Made by a program: the position numbers and the translations under genes. The notes beneath the pieces were generated by a model, which was not told the origin of the DNA, searched no databases, and saw only the letters and a program-made list of their open reading frames with translations. From DASUPK01 sp963728875 (lineage in GTDB: Bacteria > Actinomycetota > Thermoleophilia > Solirubrobacterales > 70-9): a stretch of DNA of 64,000 nt. This document shows positions 34,486-42,440 of this stretch, one piece after another. The stretch lies in the NCBI GenBank assembly GCA_963728875.1, contig CAVSLJ010000004.1:62001-126000 (forward strand). The letters are read 5' to 3'. Within the stretch, counting starts at the first letter, position 1; the number at the start of each line of letters is the position of its first letter.

Positions 34486-35081
34486 GCGGAGCCCTGAATG
34501 GCCCCTGGCTCTCCGGGGAACATGATCGTCGCGGGATTCCGGCCCCAATACGGGAGCCTCTCGCGCAGGGTCATGCTCGGATTCCCACGCCCCGTGTTCC
34601 TCGTGTGAGCGAGGCAGTTGGCGATGAGATTGGCGAGGCCGGCGCCGGCGTTTCCGTCGCCTGAGACCAGTGGCTGGTCCGGGCCGAAGTAGCGGCCGAA
34701 CTCATGCTCGATCGCGTAACGAGCCGAATTCCGGGCCTGCGGCTTGCTCGAGGTGAGCTGTTGTCGTGCCGTCAGTCCGATGTTGATGACCCGGGGGGCG
34801 CCCCACTGGTCCCCCACCGCTCCGGTGGTGGTGTAGCCCTGGCCGTTCGGGACGAACAGCATGTTCGGCGCGGGCATGCCCTGGTCGCCGAAGTAGCGGC
34901 GATCCTGCTTCCAGATGCGGTGGTAGTCACGAGATGCGCTGGCACTCGAGCCGCTCGCGGGACCCCTCGCCCATGGTTCGAAGGCGAGCATCACCACCGC
35001 GACTGCAACCAGGAGGGCGGCGAGGAAGGTGAGCGCCAGCTTTCCCCCTGTTGTTCCTTCCAGATGAGCTTCGTCGGTCAT
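34482..35081 (-). CDS. Membrane-anchored extracytoplasmic protein of unknown function
   Basis: The 199-residue product has a short cytoplasmic start, one membrane anchor (about residues 13-36, LALTFLAALLVAVAVVMLAF), a Ser/Ala-rich linker and an outer domain. That domain contains YAIEHEFGRYFGPDQ, reminiscent of a zinc-peptidase helix but lacking the second histidine, and ends WGRNPATIMFPGEPG. I do not recognise the family. It converges on the LCP gene, sharing a CTAG stop overlap, and follows 82 bases downstream of the FmdB-type gene. Confidence 0.7.
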   Translation of the reverse strand: MTDEAHLEGTTGGKLALTFLAALLVAVAVVMLAFEPWARGPASGSSASASRDYHRIWKQDRRYFGDQGMPAPNMLFVPNGQGYTTTGAVGDQWGAPRVINIGLTARQQLTSSKPQARNSARYAIEHEFGRYFGPDQPLVSGDGNAGAGLANLIANCLAHTRNTGRGNPSMTLRERLPYWGRNPATIMFPGEPGAIQGSA

Positions 35082-35163
35082 AGCGATCGCTCTATTGATC
35101 GACCGCTAAGCCTCCCGACGGTTCCGTATTTACGCGCCCGCCGGTTCCGTGCTGACTACTCAG

Positions 35164-35478
35164 CTAGTCGGAGCCGGGGCTCGACTTCGCCTTGTCCGCG
35201 CCGTTCGAGCTCGCCTTCTTGGAGCTCGATTCCGTGCCTGAGGAGTCCGACCCCGAGTCGCCGGAGGATGAGTCGCCATCCGAGCCCGACGATGCCTTGC
35301 TCTTGCTCTTGTAGTCGGTCGAGTAGAACCCGGACCCTTTGAAGTGCACCGCGACCGGGTGGAAGACCCGCTCGACGGGCGCGCCGCAGACCTCGCAGGT
35401 CTCGACCGGATCGTCGGACATGCTCTGGATCACCTCGAAGGTGTGCCCGTTCTGGCAGCGGTACTCGTAGATCGGCAT
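35164..35478 (-). CDS. FmdB-type zinc ribbon protein
   Basis: This 104-residue protein has the FmdB/CxxC zinc-ribbon start PIYEYRCQNGHTFEVIQSM, then ETCEVCGAPVERVFHPV and FKGSGFYSTDYK, which is diagnostic of the family. The tail (residues 65-104) is a Ser/Asp/Lys-rich disordered stretch, common in actinobacterial members. The ATG at 35478 matches the family start (MPIYEY); an upstream in-frame start at 35520 is ignored. It is divergent from glyS. Function unknown, possibly regulatory. Confidence 0.9.
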   Translation of the reverse strand: MPIYEYRCQNGHTFEVIQSMSDDPVETCEVCGAPVERVFHPVAVHFKGSGFYSTDYKSKSKASSGSDGDSSSGDSGSDSSGTESSSKKASSNGADKAKSSPGSD

Positions 35479-35546
35479 GGCAGGCGAGAGGGTAGTGGGC
35501 GCCGTCGCCAGGCACCGCACGCGAGCCGCCGTTTAACGTGCTGCTC

Positions 35547-36917
35547 ATGAGCGACCCGCGACTCGAAGACATCGTCGCCCTCTGCAAGCGGCGCGGCTTC
35601 ATCTTCCCGGCGTCGGAGATCTACGGCGGCTTCGCCAACACGTACGACTACGGGCACTACGGGGTCCTGCTCAAGAACAACGTCAAGGGCGAGTGGTGGC
35701 GGGCGATGATCCAGGAGCGCGACGACATCGTCGCCCTCGACTCGGCGATCATCCAGAACCCCAGGGTCTGGGAGGCCTCGGGGCACCTCGCCGGCTTCAC
35801 CGACCCCCTCGTCCAGTGCCTCGGCGAGTGCAAGAAGCGCTGGCGCGAGGACGACCTGCGCCAGGAGCAGCTCGGAGCCGAGGACGCCGAGGGCGAGATC
35901 CGCTGCCCGAACTGCGGAGGCGAGCTCTCGGAGCCGCGCCAGTTCAACCTGATGTTCGAGACCTACGTCGGTCCGGTCCACGACGAGTCGAACAAAGCCT
36001 ATCTGCGCCCCGAGACCGCCCAGGGCATCTTCATCAACTTCAAGAACGTGCTCAGCTTCGCCCGCAAGAAGCCGCCGTTCGGGATCGCCCAGATCGGCAA
36101 GTCGTTCCGCAACGAGATCACTCCCGGCAATTTCATCTTCCGCACGCTCGAGTTCGAGCAGATGGAGATGGAGTTCTTCGTGCCGCCGGCCGAGGCGTCG
36201 ACGTGGCACGAACGCTGGATGGAGATGCGGATGCGCTGGTACACGGACCTCGGGATCCGCCCCGACCAGCTCCGCCTGCGCGCCCACGGCGCCGACGAGC
36301 TCTCCCACTACTCGAGCGCCACCTCCGACATCGAGTACCTCTTCCCGATGGGCTGGTCCGAGCTCGAGGGAATAGCGAACCGCGGCGACTTCGACCTCAC
36401 CCAGCACGCCAAGTTCTCCGGCGAGAAGCTCGAGTACGTCGACTCCGGGAGCGGGGACCGCTACGTGCCGCACGTGATCGAGCCGGCCGCAGGGGTCGAC
36501 CGGGCGATGCTCTCGTTCATGGTCGACGCCTATGACGTCGAGGAGGTGGAGGGCCGCCAGCGCACGGTGCTGCGCCTCCATCCCAGGCTCGCGCCGGTCA
36601 AGGTCGCGGTCCTGCCGCTGGTCAACAAGGACGGCCAGCCCGAGAAGGCCCGCGAGATCTACGAGCAGCTGCGCGAGCTGATGCCGGCCGAGTACGACAC
36701 CGGCGGCTCGATCGGCAAGCGCTACCGCCGCCAGGACGAGATCGGCACTCCCTGGGGCGTCACCGTCGACCACCAGACGATGGAGGACGAAACCGTCACC
36801 CTGCGCGACCGCGACTCGCTCGACCAGTCGCGGATCGCCATCTCGGAGCTGGCCGAGGAGCTCAGCCGCCGCTTGGGCGAGCCCTGGACCTCGCCGAAGC
36901 TCGGCGCCGCGGCTTAG
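35547..36917 (+). CDS. glyS: Glycyl-tRNA synthetase (single-chain type)
   Basis: The 456-residue class II enzyme charges tRNA-Gly as a homodimer. It opens LEDIVALCKRRGFIFPASEI, with GGFANTYDYGHYG, the zinc-type CPNCGG pair with CLGECKKRW, motif 2 around RPETAQGIFINFKN, and GVDRAMLSFMVDAYD (motif 3 region), then an anticodon-binding domain. I choose ATG 35547 (MSDPRLED), not GTG 35538. Its 3' end overlaps the convergent TetR gene by 56 bases. Confidence 0.97.
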   Translation: MSDPRLEDIVALCKRRGFIFPASEIYGGFANTYDYGHYGVLLKNNVKGEWWRAMIQERDDIVALDSAIIQNPRVWEASGHLAGFTDPLVQCLGECKKRWREDDLRQEQLGAEDAEGEIRCPNCGGELSEPRQFNLMFETYVGPVHDESNKAYLRPETAQGIFINFKNVLSFARKKPPFGIAQIGKSFRNEITPGNFIFRTLEFEQMEMEFFVPPAEASTWHERWMEMRMRWYTDLGIRPDQLRLRAHGADELSHYSSATSDIEYLFPMGWSELEGIANRGDFDLTQHAKFSGEKLEYVDSGSGDRYVPHVIEPAAGVDRAMLSFMVDAYDVEEVEGRQRTVLRLHPRLAPVKVAVLPLVNKDGQPEKAREIYEQLRELMPAEYDTGGSIGKRYRRQDEIGTPWGVTVDHQTMEDETVTLRDRDSLDQSRIAISELAEELSRRLGEPWTSPKLGAAA

Positions 36918-37548
36918 ACCTGCCGGATCCATCCCCGCCCGAGGAGGAGTCGGCGACCCCAACCGCTCGCCATGCGCCGGCGGCGAGCACCTCGGCGTCG
37001 TCCTTGGTCGGTGCTTCCCCTCCGCGCGCGAGCCAGTTGCGGACGAGCTCCATGGCCGGCCCGATCCAGAGCGCATAGCTCTGCTGAGGTGTCATGCGGA
37101 GCAGAGCGCCGTGGTGCGAGTGCAGGCGCCACCACGACTCCACGTCCGAGAGGAATCGCTCGTTCTCGGCCTCCATTTGCTCCTGCGCCGCGGCAACCAC
37201 ATCGGGCTCGCGGAGCGTGAACAGGAAGCGAGCCAGATCGCGATGCGACCGGCACCAGTCAATGTGGAAACGCACGACCGAGCGGATGCCCTCCTCCGCT
37301 CCCTCGTTCTCCCAGAGCGCTTCGACGAACTCCCGCTGGTAGCTCGTCAATGAGTCGACGTAGACGGCGGCCGCAATCGACTGCTTGCCGCCGAACAGGT
37401 GGTAGATGCTGCCGGTGCTGGCGCCCGACTTCTCGCGGATCTGATCGAGCGTCACGCCGGCCACCCCGCGCTCGAGAAACAGCGGAAGCGCGGCGGCGAG
37501 GATTTCCTGCCTGCGTGCCGTCCCCTTGGGGGTGGTTGCGCCGGTCAT
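36862..37548 (-). CDS. TetR family regulator, probable repressor of the adjacent NTF2-like gene
   Basis: A 228-residue TetR protein: N-terminal helix-turn-helix region RRQEILAAALPLFLERGVAG, TLDQIREKSGASTGSIYHLFG, then an all-helical ligand domain. The C-terminal 35 residues are Arg/Ser/Gly-rich and overlap the 3' end of glyS, so they are probably not structured. A perfect AT-rich palindrome at 37588-37604, between this gene and the divergent NTF2-like gene, is the likely operator, giving autoregulation. Confidence 0.88.
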   Translation of the reverse strand: MTGATTPKGTARRQEILAAALPLFLERGVAGVTLDQIREKSGASTGSIYHLFGGKQSIAAAVYVDSLTSYQREFVEALWENEGAEEGIRSVVRFHIDWCRSHRDLARFLFTLREPDVVAAAQEQMEAENERFLSDVESWWRLHSHHGALLRMTPQQSYALWIGPAMELVRNWLARGGEAPTKDDAEVLAAGAWRAVGVADSSSGGDGSGRSKPRRRASARSRARPSGG

Positions 37549-37587
37549 CGCGTCGAATTTACCAAACTAGGGTGTTGATCTGTTATA

Positions 37588-37604
37588 TTAGAATTTTATT
37601 CTAA
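37588..37604. promoter_or_regulatory. Palindromic operator between TetR and NTF2-like genes
   Basis: TTAGAAT-TTT-ATTCTAA is a perfect 7-bp inverted repeat in an AT-rich patch that stands out in this GC-rich sequence. It lies 40 bases upstream of the TetR start and about the same distance from the divergent gene start, the expected place for a TetR-type operator. Confidence 0.75.
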
Positions 37605-37643
37605 TGTACTGGAGGTTGGTGGAAATGGCACGCAGCGACTTGG

Positions 37644-38028
37644 ATGCTCGGCGAGCGGATTCGAGCGGCGTGGAACAGCCAGGACGTCGATCGCGTGCTG
37701 GCCACCTATGCCGATCATTTCAGCTACCTCGACCCCGATACGCGGGGCGAGATCGCCGACCGCGACGGTCTCCGCCGCTACCTGACGAAACTGTTCGCCG
37801 CGGTCAGGGCCCACACGACCGTGCACAGGGTCTTGGAGGCCTGGTCGTCGAACACGGTCACGATTCCTCTGGTCCGCCACGGTTCGCCGGGCCGACGCCG
37901 AGCACGGGGTCGAAGTGAACGGGGTCGACGTCGTCCTCTTCGAGGGCGAGCGAATCGCTCGGCACGAGATCTACTTCGACCGGCTGGCGCTCGCCCCGCT
38001 GTTCGCAGCCGAGACGGAGAGCAGGTAG
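37644..38028 (+). pseudogene. Frameshifted NTF2-like (SnoaL) protein gene
   Basis: From ATG 37644 the frame encodes a typical NTF2-like start (LGERIRAAWNSQDVDRVLA, DHFSYLDPDTRGEIADRDGL). Near 37863-37868 (ATTCCTCTGG) the family sense moves to another frame, which continues SATVRRADAEHGVEVNG, VDVVLFEGERIARHE and IYFDRLALAPLF to TAG 38028. Removing one base gives an uninterrupted 127-residue protein, so this is a single-base insertion or a base-calling error. An alternative ATG lies at 37625 in a different frame. The operator upstream implies control by the divergent TetR. Confidence 0.75.
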
Positions 38029-38047
38029 ATGAACGACCGTCCGCGAG

Positions 38048-38581
38048 TCAGTCGTAGCTCGGCCGATAGCCGCGCACCCGGCCGAAGGCGGCAAGCAGCG
38101 GCAGCGCCGCCTTCTGGATCGCGACCGGTGGCGAGCCTCCGTATGAGCGGCCGTTGGTCGCCTTCGCGATGACCAGGATCTGAAGGAGCGGCAGCTCCTC
38201 CTGGTCGTTGAGCCCGCCGTTCTCCAGCAGGTGCGCGTAGGCGGCGCCGTAGGCCTCGATGAAGTCGTTGTTCGGATCGAAGGTGGCGCGGACGTGCAGC
38301 TCGCCCTCGTCCGAGTTCCATGGGTCGCGGTGGCGAATTCCCGGCGGGATCTCGACCCGGTCTCCCTTGCGGAACTCCCGCTCGGCCCCGTCGACCTCGA
38401 TCCTGCCCTTCCCGGAAAGCGCCTCCCAGGTCTGGGTGAGGTCATCGTGGAGGTGCGGGTCGGCGCGTCCGGAGCCGGGCGCGAACGACCGCTCGAACTT
38501 CATGGTGGCGCCCTCCCGCTCGACGATCTGGATCCAGGTCCCGCTCTCGGGGCTGGTGTAGCGCTTGCCGATCTCGAGCAC
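38048..38581 (-). CDS. Cupin domain protein
   Basis: A 177-residue single-domain cupin. Motif 1 reads DPHLHDDLTQTWEALSGKGRI, where His and Glu/Asp would bind a metal, and motif 2 follows as DRVEIPPGIRHRDPWN. The C-terminal 60 residues form an extra helical segment (LENGGLNDQEELPLLQIL). Family members range from dioxygenases to binding proteins, so no reaction is claimed. It is divergent from the MFS transporter gene, and the short 40-base gap suggests a shared promoter region. Confidence 0.88.
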   Translation of the reverse strand: MLEIGKRYTSPESGTWIQIVEREGATMKFERSFAPGSGRADPHLHDDLTQTWEALSGKGRIEVDGAEREFRKGDRVEIPPGIRHRDPWNSDEGELHVRATFDPNNDFIEAYGAAYAHLLENGGLNDQEELPLLQILVIAKATNGRSYGGSPPVAIQKAALPLLAAFGRVRGYRPSYD

Positions 38582-38621
38582 GGATCGACCCTATCCGCCC
38601 CCTCCGGTACAAGGCAACCCT

Positions 38622-39803
38622 GTGAGCGCCCGGCGCAGCATCGGCGTCTTCGTTCTCGCCCTGGCGATCACGGGCTGGAATTGCGGCAACGTCGGGCCGG
38701 TCGTCGGCCCGCTGACGAAGGAGTTCGACATCGGCCTCGGGGAGGTCGGGCTGCTCTCCGGCGCCTTCTTCTTCGCCGGCTCAGCGGTGGGCAGCCTGAT
38801 CGGCGCGGAGCTCGCCAGGCGGATCAGGGTCCTGGTGGGAATCTGGGCGTGCTGCGCGCTCTCGATCCTCGGAAACGTGATCTTCGCCCTCGGGGACAGC
38901 GTCGGCGTGCTGGCGGCGGGCCGGGTCTTCGCCGGGCTCGCCTTCGGCCTCGCGGCGGTCTTCGTGCCCTCCTACGCCCGGGTCATGGGCGGCGTCAAGT
39001 TGGTCGGCCTGTTCGGCGCCGGATTGACGCTCGGCGTCGCAGCCGCGCTGCTGCTCGGCAGCATCCTGCAGGGCGCCGGCGTCGACTGGCGCGTGGCCTT
39101 CTGGATCACCGCAGCGCTGGCAGCGGTCTCGCTCCCGATCCTGCCGAACGAGCGGGTGGACGTCCCGCGGGCGCCGTCGGAGGGCGAGGGCCTCGTGCGG
39201 GAAGCGCTCACCAACCAGGCCTGGTGGCGCGTACAGCTGCTCGGGATTGCGACCCTCAACCTCCCGCTGATCGTCGGCGCGTGGCTGGTGCACTTCCTGA
39301 TCACGGATGTGGGGCTGTCGGCGGCCGGCGCCGGGGGGCTCTCCTTCGCCCTCTTCGGGATCTCGGCCGTGATGAGGGACATCGCGGGGCGGCTGACGGC
39401 CGGAGGGGCGAGTCCGGTGATGTTGGTCGTGATCGGCCTCAGTGTGGGGGCCGCCGGGCTGGTGCTGCTCGGCGAGAGCGAATCGGCCGCCGCGGCGCTC
39501 GGGTCGATCGTCCTGATGGGGATCGGCCTCTCCCTGCCGTACCCCCTCTACTACGACGAGGCCGAGCGCGTCCTACCCGACCGCCCCATCGGCAGTCTCG
39601 GGCTGATGCAGGTCGGGGCGGGCATCTTCCCGATCCCCGTCATCCCGGCGTTCGGCGCCGCGCTCGCGGCCGGGAACGCGAACGTCGCCTTCGCCGCCCT
39701 GGCCGGCTTCGCGCTGTTCACCCTGTTGCTCAACGCCCTCCCGCCCGTCCCCCCGCGCGGCGCTGAGCGGACGCCTAGCCGGTCCAGCGCTGGCCCTGGC
39801 TGA
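38622..39803 (+). CDS. MFS transporter
   Basis: From GTG 38622 the product is 393 residues with about 12 membrane segments, in the two-bundle major facilitator arrangement. The Arg-rich loop after segment 2 (GAELARRIRVLVG) is the motif A position, and a central hydrophilic loop (residues 185-205, NERVDVPRAPSEGEG) divides the halves. The pattern fits nitrate/nitrite-porter-like or sugar/drug exporters, but the substrate cannot be read. Its 3' end overlaps the convergent TetR gene by 29 bases. Confidence 0.88.
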   Translation: MSARRSIGVFVLALAITGWNCGNVGPVVGPLTKEFDIGLGEVGLLSGAFFFAGSAVGSLIGAELARRIRVLVGIWACCALSILGNVIFALGDSVGVLAAGRVFAGLAFGLAAVFVPSYARVMGGVKLVGLFGAGLTLGVAAALLLGSILQGAGVDWRVAFWITAALAAVSLPILPNERVDVPRAPSEGEGLVREALTNQAWWRVQLLGIATLNLPLIVGAWLVHFLITDVGLSAAGAGGLSFALFGISAVMRDIAGRLTAGGASPVMLVVIGLSVGAAGLVLLGESESAAAALGSIVLMGIGLSLPYPLYYDEAERVLPDRPIGSLGLMQVGAGIFPIPVIPAFGAALAAGNANVAFAALAGFALFTLLLNALPPVPPRGAERTPSRSSAGPG

Positions 39804-40416
39804 TCCGTTCCTGGCCGACCCAGGCGAAGTCCATCGCGGCCTGGACGACCTCGTCCTTCGGGACCTTGCGGTGAAGGTCCCACCAGTCGGCCAGGGACTG
39901 CATCGCTCCCACCATCTGCTGGGCGATCATCTCGACGAACTGCGGCAGCTTCGGGAAGTCGAGGCCCTTCCGCTCGGCCTCCTCGCTCATCAGCTGGACG
40001 ATCGCGGCGGCGACCTCGTCGCGCAGCCGGTCCAGCCGAAGGGCGACGTCGGGGTCGCCGGCGTTCCGGAACATGATCCGCCAGGCTCCGCGCCGCTCCT
40101 CCACGAAGCCGAAGAAGGCCTCGAGCCCGGCGCGCATCCTCGCCTCGCCGGGCTCCGCGCCGGCGACGGCTCCGCTGATCCGCTCGACCAGCTCGTGGAC
40201 GTGCATCTCCAGCATCGCGACGTAGAGCTCGCGCTTCGAGGCGAAGTGCTCGTAGAGCAGGGCCTTGGAGACGCCAGCGCGCTCCGCGACGGCGTCCAAC
40301 GAGGTCTCGTGGTAGCCGGTGTCGGCGAACGCCTCCCGCGACGCGGCCAGGATCGCCTCGCGGCGATCGGCGGCGCTCATCCGGGAGCGGGTCTTGGCTT
40401 GTGTGACGGGACTCAC
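39775..40416 (-). CDS. TetR family regulator beside the R2-like oxidase gene
   Basis: The 213-residue TetR protein has the DNA-binding head RREAILAASREAFADTGYHE, TSLDAVAERAGVSKALLYEHF and a helical ligand domain. It is divergent from the R2-like oxidase gene, with a long near-perfect palindrome in the 72-base gap (40419-40446). It probably represses both itself and the oxidase until a lipid or acyl ligand is present, though the ligand is inference. Confidence 0.9.
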   Translation of the reverse strand: MSPVTQAKTRSRMSAADRREAILAASREAFADTGYHETSLDAVAERAGVSKALLYEHFASKRELYVAMLEMHVHELVERISGAVAGAEPGEARMRAGLEAFFGFVEERRGAWRIMFRNAGDPDVALRLDRLRDEVAAAIVQLMSEEAERKGLDFPKLPQFVEMIAQQMVGAMQSLADWWDLHRKVPKDEVVQAAMDFAWVGQERISQGQRWTG

Positions 40417-40418
40417 GG

Positions 40419-40446
40419 TACTAACTGACTGGTCAGTCAGTTAGTA
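40419..40446. promoter_or_regulatory. 28-bp palindromic operator between TetR and R2-like oxidase genes
   Basis: The arms TACTAACTGACTG and CAGTCAGTTAGTA are perfect reverse complements separated by GT. The core ACTGACTGGTCAGTCAGT is of the type bound by TetR-family dimers. It starts three bases upstream of the TetR start codon and ends about 43 bases before the oxidase ATG. Confidence 0.85.
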
Positions 40447-40488
40447 TACGCGAGACAGGAGCGGCAAACCGAGAGCCAGGAGGCACCG

Positions 40489-41814
40489 ATGTCGGTCGCG
40501 CAGCAGAGCAACGCCGGAGGAATCACCTACGACGACCTCTATCGCCGCTGGGAGGAGGGCAACTGGAGGGCGACCGAGCTCGACTTCTCCGAGGACCGCC
40601 AGGGCTGGGACTCCCTCAACGACATCCAGCGGAAGTCCGCCCTCTGGATCTACTCGATGTTCTTCTACGGCGAGGACGCCGTCGCCGACGGCCTCTCCCC
40701 CTACATCGAGGCCGCGCCGAAGGAGGAGCAGAAGTACTTCCTCGCCACGCAGCAGGTCGACGAGGCCCGCCACGCCGTCTTCTTCCACCGCTTCTTCAAG
40801 GAGGTGATCGGGGTCGAGGGCGGCATCGCGGAGGGCCTCGAGTTCACCAAGTCCCAGCTCGGCTGGGGCTACAGCAACGTCTTCGGCCGGCTCGAGCGGA
40901 TGGTCGAGGAGCTCCAGACCGACCGCTCCCTCCCCAAGTTCGCGCAGGCGATCACGCTCTACCACATGATCATCGAGGCGACGATGGCCCAGCCGGGCCA
41001 GCACTTCATCGAGGACTTCTTCGCGAAGGCCGGCACCATGCCCGGCTTCAGCGCGGGGATGGAGAAGGTCTCGCGCGACGAGCAGCGCCACATCGGCTTC
41101 GGCGTCAAGGTGCTCTCCGAGCTCTTCGCCGAGTCCGAGGAGTGCAAGGCCGCCGCGTCGGAGCTGCTCCGCGAGGTCCTGCCCTGGGTCACGGGCGTCT
41201 TCGTGCCGCCGGGCTGGGACGAGCGCTACACGACCGAGTACGGCTTCACGCTCGAGCAGATCTACGCGTTCGGGATGAAGTCGGTCGAGATGAAGTGGAA
41301 GGCGACCGGATACCCCCTGCATGAGCATCCGCCCGGCATCTATCCCTTCGACCCGGAGATGCCGCACGAGGAGCGCGCGAAGCGCCAGATCAAGCTCCTC
41401 CGCGCCGGCGTCATGGGCGAGCCGAACGGCGCGCCCTCGGTCGACTCCGAGATCGAGGCCATCCTCTTCGACCTGGTCGCGCGCTCCGCGCACACCGACG
41501 CGGTCGATCGCCCGGTGACGATCCAGTGGCGCTTCGAGGACGCCGAGCCGTACCACCTGCGGATCGACAACGGCTCGACCCGTGCGGAGCGTGGGCTGGC
41601 CGAGAAGGCCGACCTCACGCTGCGGACGACGTGGGCCGACTGGATTGACGTCTCGGTCCGCGGCCAGGATGCCCGCCGGGCGATGCTGCGGCGGAAGCTG
41701 AAGCCGCGCGGCTCACTGCGCCAGCTGGCGCGGATGCCGAAGATCTTCCCGCCACGGCCTCAGCCAATCGGCGACCAGGCCGCTCCACTTGGGAGCGGAG
41801 GCCGTAGGCCGTAG
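40489..41814 (+). CDS. R2-like ligand-binding oxidase (R2lox) fused to an SCP2-like domain
   Basis: Residues 1-300 are a ferritin-like diiron or Mn/Fe carboxylate protein with ligands E62, E92, H95, E163, E198 and H201 (YGEDAVADGL, DEARHAVFF, IIEATMAQPG, DEQRHIGFG). V65 and Y158 match the Val-Tyr pair cross-linked in R2lox, so this is R2lox, not ribonucleotide reductase R2. Residues about 325-425 (TIQWRFEDAEPYHLRIDNG, ADLTLRTTWADWIDVSVRGQ) look like an SCP2/sterol-carrier-type domain, giving 441 residues against the family's usual 300-320. The last 16 residues are encoded by repeat copy C. A GAGGCACC ribosome-binding sequence precedes ATG 40489. Confidence 0.88.
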   Translation: MSVAQQSNAGGITYDDLYRRWEEGNWRATELDFSEDRQGWDSLNDIQRKSALWIYSMFFYGEDAVADGLSPYIEAAPKEEQKYFLATQQVDEARHAVFFHRFFKEVIGVEGGIAEGLEFTKSQLGWGYSNVFGRLERMVEELQTDRSLPKFAQAITLYHMIIEATMAQPGQHFIEDFFAKAGTMPGFSAGMEKVSRDEQRHIGFGVKVLSELFAESEECKAAASELLREVLPWVTGVFVPPGWDERYTTEYGFTLEQIYAFGMKSVEMKWKATGYPLHEHPPGIYPFDPEMPHEERAKRQIKLLRAGVMGEPNGAPSVDSEIEAILFDLVARSAHTDAVDRPVTIQWRFEDAEPYHLRIDNGSTRAERGLAEKADLTLRTTWADWIDVSVRGQDARRAMLRRKLKPRGSLRQLARMPKIFPPRPQPIGDQAAPLGSGGRRP

Positions 41815-41863
41815 CGACTTATGTGGGGCGGCCGCTTGTCGCCGATGACTTGATGGCGAAGCC
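41768..41863 (-). repeat. Interspersed structured repeat, copy C
   Basis: On the minus strand it opens with GGCTTCGCCATCAAGTC, followed by the outer stem TCGGCGAC, pairing perfectly with GTCGCCGA. The inner stem is GGCCGC/GCGGCC, with hairpins GGCC-TAC-GGCC and CCGCTCC/GGAGCGG. All stems are intact but differ in sequence from copies A and D. It covers the last 16 codons of the R2lox gene and the gap after it. Confidence 0.85.
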
Positions 41864-41877
41864 GGGGGCCTGCTAGC

Positions 41878-42390
41878 TCAGCCGGCGACGAAGGTGTGCT
41901 GGCCGGCCCCCACCTTGACCCGGGCGGTGCCTCCCCTGCGCTTGGCGTGAACGTCCTTGCCGTCCATGGCGATCGCACGGGCGTGCCGGGGCAGCGGAAG
42001 GATCACGACGCCTGAGGTGCCCTTGGGTGCGACGACCGTGAGCTTGAAGGAGCCGCCCTCGCGGCGCCACCGCGAAGCGAGTGGGCCGTGAGGCGTCGGC
42101 GCCTGCCCCTGCGCGAAGCGCAGATCGCCCGGCTGCGGGGCGACGAGCCAGTGGCGGTAGCCGGGAGCCGTGGGCCGGATGCCGAGCACGTATCCGGAGA
42201 GCGCCGGAACCGGGCCGCCGCCCCAGCCATGCGCCGGATCGATCACGTAGCGCTTCCACGCTGACCGCTCCCTTACGGGAGCTTTCGACTGCCGGCCCGC
42301 AGAGGCGTGCACGGGGGCGGCCACGACTGCGAACGCGGCAAGCGCGAACATGAGCACGGACGGCCCGCTCGCTCTCCCCAGGCGACTCAC
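41878..42390 (-). CDS. Secreted orphan C-terminal domain of alpha-L-rhamnosidase type
   Basis: The 170-residue product has a signal peptide (about residues 1-31, ending VHASA) and then a domain matching the C-terminal beta-sandwich of GH78 rhamnosidases: DPAHGWGGGPVPALSGYVLG, IRPTAPGYRHWLVAPQPGD and LRFAQGQAPTPHGPL. The catalytic (alpha/alpha)6 barrel that should precede it is absent, and the signal peptide joins directly, so this is either a remnant of a decayed enzyme or a free-standing carbohydrate-binding domain. It is intact and has no frameshifts, which favours a functional protein. Confidence 0.78.
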   Translation of the reverse strand: MSRLGRASGPSVLMFALAAFAVVAAPVHASAGRQSKAPVRERSAWKRYVIDPAHGWGGGPVPALSGYVLGIRPTAPGYRHWLVAPQPGDLRFAQGQAPTPHGPLASRWRREGGSFKLTVVAPKGTSGVVILPLPRHARAIAMDGKDVHAKRRGGTARVKVGAGQHTFVAG

Positions 42391-42440
42391 GGGCGCGCGA
42401 CCCTATCAGCGCAATTCGGCGGCGGTTTCTGTGGCCGCCG

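Noticed and set aside
40489..41814. Ribonucleotide reductase small subunit (R2)
   Set aside because: The Val65/Tyr158 spacing and context match R2lox, and no nrdA-type gene is nearby.
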